A stretch of DNA of 64,000 bases from Orychophragmus violaceus (lineage: Eukaryota; Streptophyta; Magnoliopsida; Brassicales; Brassicaceae): positions 17,919,082-17,983,081 of the forward strand of contig CM058230.1 in assembly GCA_030180135.1 (NCBI GenBank), given 5' to 3'. The position numbers and the translations under genes are program-made. Positions 57,919-64,000 of this stretch are shown here, piece by piece; the first letter of the stretch is position 1, and every line of letters begins with the position of its first letter. The notes under the pieces were generated by a model, which was not told where the DNA came from, ran no database searches, and saw nothing but the letters and a program-made list of their open reading frames with translations.

Positions 57919-58127
57919 TGGTAGGAATTAGTTTATGGCAATCTGCTAGTCCTAAGTTTGATTTTCTTTAGAAACTAAGTTGATAAATTGTTTGATTAGA
58001 AGAAGGGTTAATGTCTTAGGCTTTATTAAAACCCAGATATCTCTCGTTAACCCAAAAAAAGCATGCAGTGATATACATGTGGGACATGTTAGCTAACAAC
58101 TTTAAAGAGTTTTTTTTCCTTAAATAG

Positions 58128-58305
58128 TACTCCATGCGTTTCATAATAAGTGTCATTTTAGAGTTGTTTTTTCGTTTCAAAATAAGTGTTATTTTAAATT
58201 TTTAAAGTATTTTTTAGCATAGATTACCTATTTTAACCTCAATATTAACCAATGAAAAAAGATATCAAATGTCAAAATGATACTTATTATAAAACGGATT
58301 GAGTA
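58128..58305. mobile_element. Stowaway (Tc1/mariner) MITE, 174 bp
   Basis: Element 58130-58303 with ends CTCCATGCGTTTCATAATAA and TTATTATAAAACGGATTGAG, flanked by TA at both sides. This is the widespread CTCC-TCCGTTTCA type. Confidence 0.85.
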
Positions 58306-59381
58306 TTTAAGACGCCTTCAATGTATATACAATCTTGTAACCACACGTCATATCAAATGCTAACAATACATCTGTAGTCAAATTATCGTAGCTGATTCTT
58401 AAAAAAAAAAAAAAAAAAAACCCCGACTCGGTTTAAAGAAGTTCTGGCAGTAGCTACGGCCTACGATGAATATTGGTAATGGCTGCTAACGAAAGGTAGA
58501 GATGATGAACACGTGCACAATAAGAGTAACTGCATAGGATCCAATTCAATTCAACGGAGAAGTCCTTTCTCTTCAACTGTAATGTGTCCCCATGTCCCGA
58601 TTTTGGCGTGTGATGTCGCACAAACATCACGTGTATTCTCCTTATTGCACACGCACAACCACAATAAATTTATCGAACAATCACAAACACTTGGGGAATA
58701 TCCTTGCTTTTGGTTACGGTTTATAGCAAAAGGAGAAAAAAGAAGACTAGAGTTGAACTAAATTGGGTTTTTATTTGATGATTAAGACTTAAGCTGGAAA
58801 AGTGAGCCTGATGAACATGGACTAATAAACAGATATTCAATGCAAGTATTAGTATAGTCAAAAATGTTAACTAACTCAAATATCAAACAATTAACTTATT
58901 CAAATATGTTGACAAAAACTTATTATTAAATATACTCGATTTGTTTCATAATATAAGTTATTTTAAAAGTATTTTTGTTTCAAAACATAAGTTTTTACAT
59001 TTGTACATAACTTCTACATTTAGTTGTTATTTTGTAATCAATTATACTCAAACAGTTTTATATGACTAGGTGATTACTCAACATCTTGTGTGGAGGTGCT
59101 AATAAATATTTAAACTATGTTATTAAATTTAATAGTTAATATGATTTATATTAAATTAAATTAAATAGTTCTAGTTTTGTGTTGGGTTGATTTGTATGTT
59201 TTTCATTTTATTAAATTATTTTTTATGAAATAATATAAATTTATAATTCATAATTTATAACTCATAAAAATAATAGAATTAAATTATGTGCTATGATGAG
59301 CATCTCGAATGGAGTTAACAAATTTCTATAAAATATTTCCATAATAATATATATTATTAAATAAAAAGAGTGTTTCATAGT

Positions 59382-59384
<3 letters not shown>

Positions 59385-59418
<34 letters not shown>
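59385..59418. repeat. (TA)n microsatellite
   Basis: About 17 TA units. Confidence 0.95.
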
Positions 59419-59421
<3 letters not shown>

Positions 59422-59429
59422 TTTGTGCA

Positions 59430-59535
59430 AATTAATGTGATAGACCTGGCATGCATACATAAAAAATAGTTACCACGTAAAATACATAAAAATTAATGTG
59501 ATAGATTTAGCATGCATACATAAAAAATAGTTACC
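59430..59535. repeat. Tandem duplication of a ~61-bp segment
   Basis: attaatgtgatagacctggc/atttagc followed by atgcatacataaaaaatagt occurs twice in direct order. A smaller gagtcagttgcat duplication lies at 59560-59590. Confidence 0.8.
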
Positions 59536-60191
59536 ATATATTATTATATATTGTGTGAGAGTCAGTTGCATGAGTATGAGTCAGTTGCATATAGTTAACA
59601 ATTTTTTTATAAAATATTTTCATAATAATCTATACTATTAGAAAAACTAAATTTCCATATAATATATTTGTTAAATATTTTCAACATATACAGTAAATTT
59701 ATCTCTAAATAGGTAAATTAACTAAAATGTAGTCATAAGCTAATTAAATTTAAACTTTTTATTTAAATTATTGACAAAATAGATATATTTAATAACTAAA
59801 ATGTATTTTATATTAATATATTCAGTTGTATACAATCAATTAATTAATTAATTCACTAAGGGTAACTAAGACATTTTAATATGAGAATGAATGAAAGAGC
59901 TTTGTTTTCTCAAAATAATTTCTCAAATAGTAGCATAGAGTAGTTAACTTATATTCAGTTTATGTATTTAATAATGATTTTTGAAAAGAAAATAATTTTT
60001 TAAGTTCCACATTTTTAGATAAAACAACTTATATTGTAAAAAAATTATTATAAAACATATAGAGTAGTTTAATTTATTTGTTACAATATCCATTATGTAT
60101 GATTGAAGATATTTTAAACATTTTAAATATTCTTCTATTATTTAGGAGTTTAAAGGCCTTAACCAAGTTCGAATTTGCCACTCCTTCATAC

Positions 60192-60429
60192 TACTCCATA
60201 TATTCTAAAATGTAAGATGTTTTAGATAATAACACGGAATTTTATATTTTATTATTTTTAATTAATATATTTAATAGAATTACATTTGTATCAATCATAA
60301 AATAGAATGTAGTATCTAAAGAGTCAAAAGTGTGAAATAACATTACAATTTGTATAAAAAATTGCAAAACATTTTATAAAATAAAATAAAAACTTCTTAA
60401 ACATTTAATAATATGGGACATGGAAAGTA
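60192..60429. mobile_element. Stowaway-like MITE, degenerate (234 bp)
   Basis: 60194-60427, starting CTCCATATATTCTAAAATGT and ending with the loose inverse GGGACATGGAAAG, with TA on both sides. The typical aaatgtaagatgttttag core is present. Confidence 0.55.
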
Positions 60430-62113
60430 TAATACAATATAACTAAAATTATAAATACTATTTTATATATAGAAGTAATAAGCTAAAATTATGATTATAT
60501 TCCCCCACAGTGAAGCAAAAATTATATAGGATGGTTTATCTAAAAGCTCAAAACTTAAAACATCAATTTTTATTTTTTACACAAAATTTATTGTTTAACA
60601 ATTAATTTTAAACATCCTAACCAATAACAACAGATACTGTAGAATATTAATAGTTATAACATATTAAATAAAGATAAATTTGTATTGGAACTTAAAAAAA
60701 TTAAATAAAATGAAACAAGAAATTTTTTCTTAAACTTATTATATAATGAGACATAGGGATTAGTATTTAGTAAACATATGCTCATCAATTCGGTTCAAAT
60801 AGGTCGGTCTTGGTTTGGATGTAGAGAGATTTTGGTAGTAATTGATGCAACATGGGGTGGAAACAGAAATGAACAAGAAAGTGAGAGTAATGAAAGGAAG
60901 TGGAGAGACAGAGAGGATAAATGGTGGGAACAGATCACGAAGAAACACATAAACTCATACTGTTTTTGGAGTTTCCAAAAAGAGATGACGTGAAAGGTAA
61001 CCAAACAGTAAAGTCTATCTCTCTCTCTCAATTTTCAAAGATGAATGAATCAATGACCCATCTAATCTCATAGCCCCCTTTGCCCCTATGATCTCTCTAT
61101 ACCAACCTATTTTCACATCCACCAATAAAGTTTGTCTTAAATTCTGTCCTCTTTCTTTACCTCATTGGTATTTTTGGTTACAATCACACTACTTCTTTGT
61201 TTCTATAACCGGACTTAGTTTTCCAAAATTCTTAACCTAACCGGTCTCTTCAACAAATCATTTGAGGTTTTCATGTAGTATTTTTAGGGTTTTTGTGTAC
61301 ACTAGTCTGTATGATTTGCCGGATCAAAGAAAACTTACTTTCTTTACCTTTAAACAAAAAATATCATTTAATAATTTAATTTTTCAAGATTTCCAAAAAA
61401 CTTTTTAGTTGTATGATAGCTTTTTAATTTTTTAATATTAAAATAACACAAACATTTGTATAGAAATGTGAGAACCTCTTATATTTTGAAAAAAATCTAA
61501 AACTCTAAAACCTCCTATATTGAGAAACGGATGAAGTATTTAGTTTTAACGTGTGTGTTTACATGTTATTAAATTTAGGAAAACATAAACTGTGAATATA
61601 TAGTAGTATTTAATATTTTAGTCAACAGTCGGTTTTTAAACAACAGTTTTAAATGAAGGTGGGGGCACGACTTGACCGACCTGAGAGAATGCCTATAAAA
61701 TAAGGGCCCTATTGAACTTGGAACGAAAATTTTCTGTGTGTATATAAAAAATTAAATGGAAGGACAATAATGAAGAAAGAATTGAGGTTGAATGAAATAA
61801 AATAAACATTAATATGTATAATACTATTAAAGAATAAAAACGAAGAACGTGACAAGTAGTGGGACGTAAAGGAGCAGCAGAAGACAAAAGGCTAATCCAT
61901 GAGATTCGGTTAGGTGTGTTCCCTTGACAGAGCCATATTTTGAAATATTTTCCTTGCTCTAAAACTCATAACCCTACCAATTAAATACGACACCCACCTC
62001 ACGGGTTCGTCTAAATATGTCTTGAGTTTGATTGATGATTACATAAGAGTTTCAGTTGCATGACAAAGGTTGTTTTCCAACGACCATTTAGAGAAAATAT
62101 TTTCTAATGACAG
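60430..62113. other. Intergenic DNA, no gene supported
   Basis: Contains CT-rich stretches (61015-61030) and a Stowaway right-end-like fragment at about 61475-61540 (aacctcctatattgagaaac). The frames in this stretch have no motifs. Confidence 0.45.
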
Positions 62114-62351
62114 TAAAAGCATGTACATCAATGAACCATTTTATGGGTTCTTGACTAATTTTTTAATACAGATTGAAAAAAAAATAAAAAGAACCAATCA
62201 AAACACGACACGTCAACATGAATATTGAAAAATCGATTCTTAACTAAGGATCGGTTCATATGTGAGTTCTTAGAAATAATATTATTTTAATAATTTTACC
62301 TAAAAACTCGCGTTAAGAAACCCCCTAAAAACCTCAATGTACATGGTCTAA
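62114..62351. mobile_element. PIF/Harbinger MITE 1 of a tandem set (232 bp)
   Basis: 62117-62348, ends AAGCATGTACATCAATGAAC and CCTCAATGTACATGGTC, flanked by TAA (62114-62116, 62349-62351). The right end matches the right end of the PIF element at 31.9 kb (gtacatggtc). Confidence 0.8.
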
Positions 62352-62945
62352 GAGCAATTTCAATGGGACTACAAAACACCAAATTTAGTGTTAAAACCTC
62401 TCAAACCGAACTGCAAATTTCACATCAAAACTTTTTTTGTGTTTTATGAACAGTATCGCACTAAATTTGGTGTGACACTGTTCATAAAACACTAAAAATA
62501 AATTATTATTTTATTCACATTTGTCATTTAATAATATATATAACTTGTTGTTTATCAACTAAAAAATACATATACCATCAATGTTTTTATGTTTCTCATT
62601 TTAATATAATTATTATAATTATAATAATAATAATAAATTGTAATTGTAATTTTTAATGTTAGAAAATTTTAATTTAATATGAATTTTCAATTAAAATTAA
62701 TATTACATAATTTAATTTTTATTACTTTTAACTTATCAATTGTAATTTTAGAATTATTTTACAATTAAACAATAATAAAAAAATTAATATCACTCAAACC
62801 TGCAAAAATTAAACATCCTAAATTTAATAATATAATAATAAAGAGATATATTTTTAGTGTAAGATTTGGTGTTTGTGGTTGGAGATGAAAAAATAAATTG
62901 GACACCAAAACACCAAATTTAGTGTTTGGATTGGAGATGTTCTAA
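62349..62945. mobile_element. PIF/Harbinger MITE 2 of a tandem set (591 bp)
   Basis: 62352-62942 with ends GAGCAATTTCAATGGGACTA and GTTTGGATTGGAGATGTTC, flanked by TAA at 62349-62351 and 62943-62945. aacaccaaatttagtg repeats lie near both ends. The left TAA is shared with MITE 1. Confidence 0.8.
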
Positions 62946-63147
62946 GAGCATATCCAACGCTGGTTTCTAATTGAGTTTATAATGACTAAATTAATTAAAA
63001 ATAGAAAAAGTAGAAGAGAAAATTGAAGGGTTTTTGTTTAAGAAACTTTTGGATCTTATTAAGATACTCTAATAACATTTGTCATCTATTGATTTGCTCA
63101 ATCTTTTTCAAATTTAAAATTTAATTGTAAAATAAAATTATATTATA

Positions 63148-63513
63148 AATATAATAGAGAAAAGTCATAAAATAGCACAAAACATACATTTTCATAAATA
63201 TAGCATCAAGAAAAATAATTAACATTTTTAGAATTATTAGGATTATAAAGATTTTTATAGCATTATATAATTTAGAGTTTATGGTTTATTATTTGGGGTT
63301 TTGGGTTTAGGGTTAAGTATTTAGAGCTTAAGGTTTATTATTTAGGATTTAAGATTTAATATTTAGAGTTTAGGGTTTAGTATTTAAGGTTTAGAGTTAT
63401 GGTTAATTTAGTTTTCATTCTTTAATAAATACTATTTTGGTGATTTTTCTGCTTGTTACTATATTTGTGACAATGCATTTTTGTGCTATTTTTACAATTT
63501 TCCTAATATAATA
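63148..63513. mobile_element. Mutator-like (MULE) MITE with 9-bp target duplication (348 bp)
   Basis: The element is 63157-63504 with inverted repeats of about 48 bp (left: AAAATAGCACAAAACATAC; right complement: AAAATAGCACAAAAATGC). It is flanked by AATATAATA at 63148-63156 and 63505-63513. Nine-base duplications and long inverted repeats are MULE hallmarks. Confidence 0.85.
63255..63415. repeat. Degenerate telomere-like motifs (TTTAGGG variants)
   Basis: tttggggttttgggtttagggttaag and then repeated ttagagtttagggtttagta-type units, wholly inside the MULE MITE. They are too irregular to be a true interstitial telomere array. Confidence 0.7.
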
Positions 63514-63600
63514 TGTTAATATTTAGAAACCCAAATAAGGGTATCTACGGATGGAGAAGGCCTTATATCCCACTACAATTTAAGACATATATAGACTAGC

Positions 63601-63860
63601 TAAGAGCATCCACAGCGGTGAAACCCACTTGGGGTTTCTTAAATCAATTTTTAATATATATTTTTTTAAAAATAGGCGAAAAAAATAAAATAAAAAATGA
63701 CCAATCTGGTAGCGCCACGTCAGCGCTACAGGGCAAGAAACGGATTCTTAATTGGGGACTTTTGAAACCCGTATTTAAACTATTCATATAGGGCCCACAA
63801 ATATTTTATTATTTCTGACTTAAGAACCTGAGCTAAAAACCTCCAATGGAGGTGTTCTAA
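63601..63860. mobile_element. PIF/Harbinger MITE (254 bp)
   Basis: 63604-63857, ends GAGCATCCACAGCGGTGAAA and CTCCAATGGAGGTGTTC, flanked by TAA at 63601-63603 and 63858-63860. Confidence 0.82.
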
Positions 63861-64000
63861 TACAGTTCATCATCAATGTATTTTGGAGTTAAACCTTTTA
63901 AGATTTCTCAAAGTTATATATATATATATATATTTAAATTTTAAAAGAAGTTATAAAATATATATTCTGAATAAAACAACTAACTAATTAATCAATTAAA
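63861..64000. other. AT-rich tail of the window
   Basis: Only a short (TA)n at 63915-63932. Confidence 0.6.

Larger units (their letters stand above)
58306..60191. other. AT-rich intergenic DNA with degenerate repeats
   Basis: Contains a partial Stowaway-like stretch near 58930-59000 (ctcgatttgtttcataata), the (TA)n and tandem duplication listed separately, and an A-run at 58401. No gene supported; the ORF at 58513-58761 has no known motif. Confidence 0.5.
62943..63565. mobile_element. Probable PIF-type MITE 3, split by a MULE-type MITE
   Basis: Starts GAGCATATCCAACGCTGG directly after the TAA shared with MITE 2. The best right end is GGATGGAGAAGGCC at 63562 followed by TTA instead of TAA, so the end is uncertain. 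Confidence 0.45.

Noticed and set aside
60760..61031. Small gene candidate near 60.8 kb
   Set aside because: Overlapping ORFs on both strands of similar length, low complexity, no motif or splice structure.
63255..63415. True interstitial telomere array
   Set aside because: Units are irregular and confined to a MULE MITE; similar ttagggtt words also occur in the PIF leader at 27.3 kb.

Overview
This is a plant nuclear window, and the evidence points to Brassicaceae. It holds two recognisable single-copy host genes. One is a cycling Dof factor whose domains and order match CDF5 (AT1G69570), on + at 19208-20616. The other is an R2R3-MYB matching MYB105/LOF2 (AT1G69560), on - at 40392-41803. 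The two are neighbours in Arabidopsis thaliana, so this is a conserved host block. Its intergenic space has been stretched to about 19.6 kb by mobile elements. Family calls come from reading motifs by eye; no database was searched.

Layout. 1-3565: 5' half of a Ty1/copia element on the minus strand (LTR, PBS, very long leader, gag-protease). 3566-7625 and 12745-16804: two nearly identical copies of one segment. Each has a CACTA 5' end with a dead TNP2-type transposase, an S-protein-homolog (SPH) pseudogene, a 744-bp hAT MITE with 8-bp target duplications and a short LINE-like insertion with 15-bp target duplications. Between them (7626-12744) lie a truncated Ty3/gypsy element inserted in the transposase and more of that transposase. 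The geometry is a 9,179-bp tandem duplication with its join at 7625/7626. 16912-26677: a field of Helitron ends, plus a probable solo LTR and the CDF5 gene. 26968-31918: a complete but decayed PIF/Harbinger element flanked by TAA, carrying an apparently intact GRF-zinc-finger gene, a Myb/SANT ORF and a DDE transposase. 32700-35551: hAT transposase remains inserted beside a third SPH fragment. 35829-37555: a second, internally deleted Harbinger element. 39197-39465: a tRNA-derived SINE. 40392-41803: MYB105. 43556-49482: a decayed L1-type LINE with RNase H. 51606-56344: a caulimovirid-like movement/coat-protein sequence present as a long inverted repeat. 56375-64000: a LINE-like insertion and many MITEs (Stowaway, PIF, MULE).

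How it works together. Only the MYB gene, the GRF-zinc-finger gene and most of CDF5 look able to make protein. CDF5 has lost its reading frame before the conserved C-terminal motif that in this family binds FKF1/GIGANTEA. A Helitron end sits 86 bp beyond the ancestral stop, in the region from which the antisense RNA FLORE is made in A. thaliana. The most unusual structure is the head-to-head pararetrovirus-like inverted repeat, whose roughly 1.78-kb arms are nearly identical. If transcribed it would fold into a long double-stranded RNA, so it is the best candidate here for a natural small-RNA source directed at related viral sequences. That role is inference.
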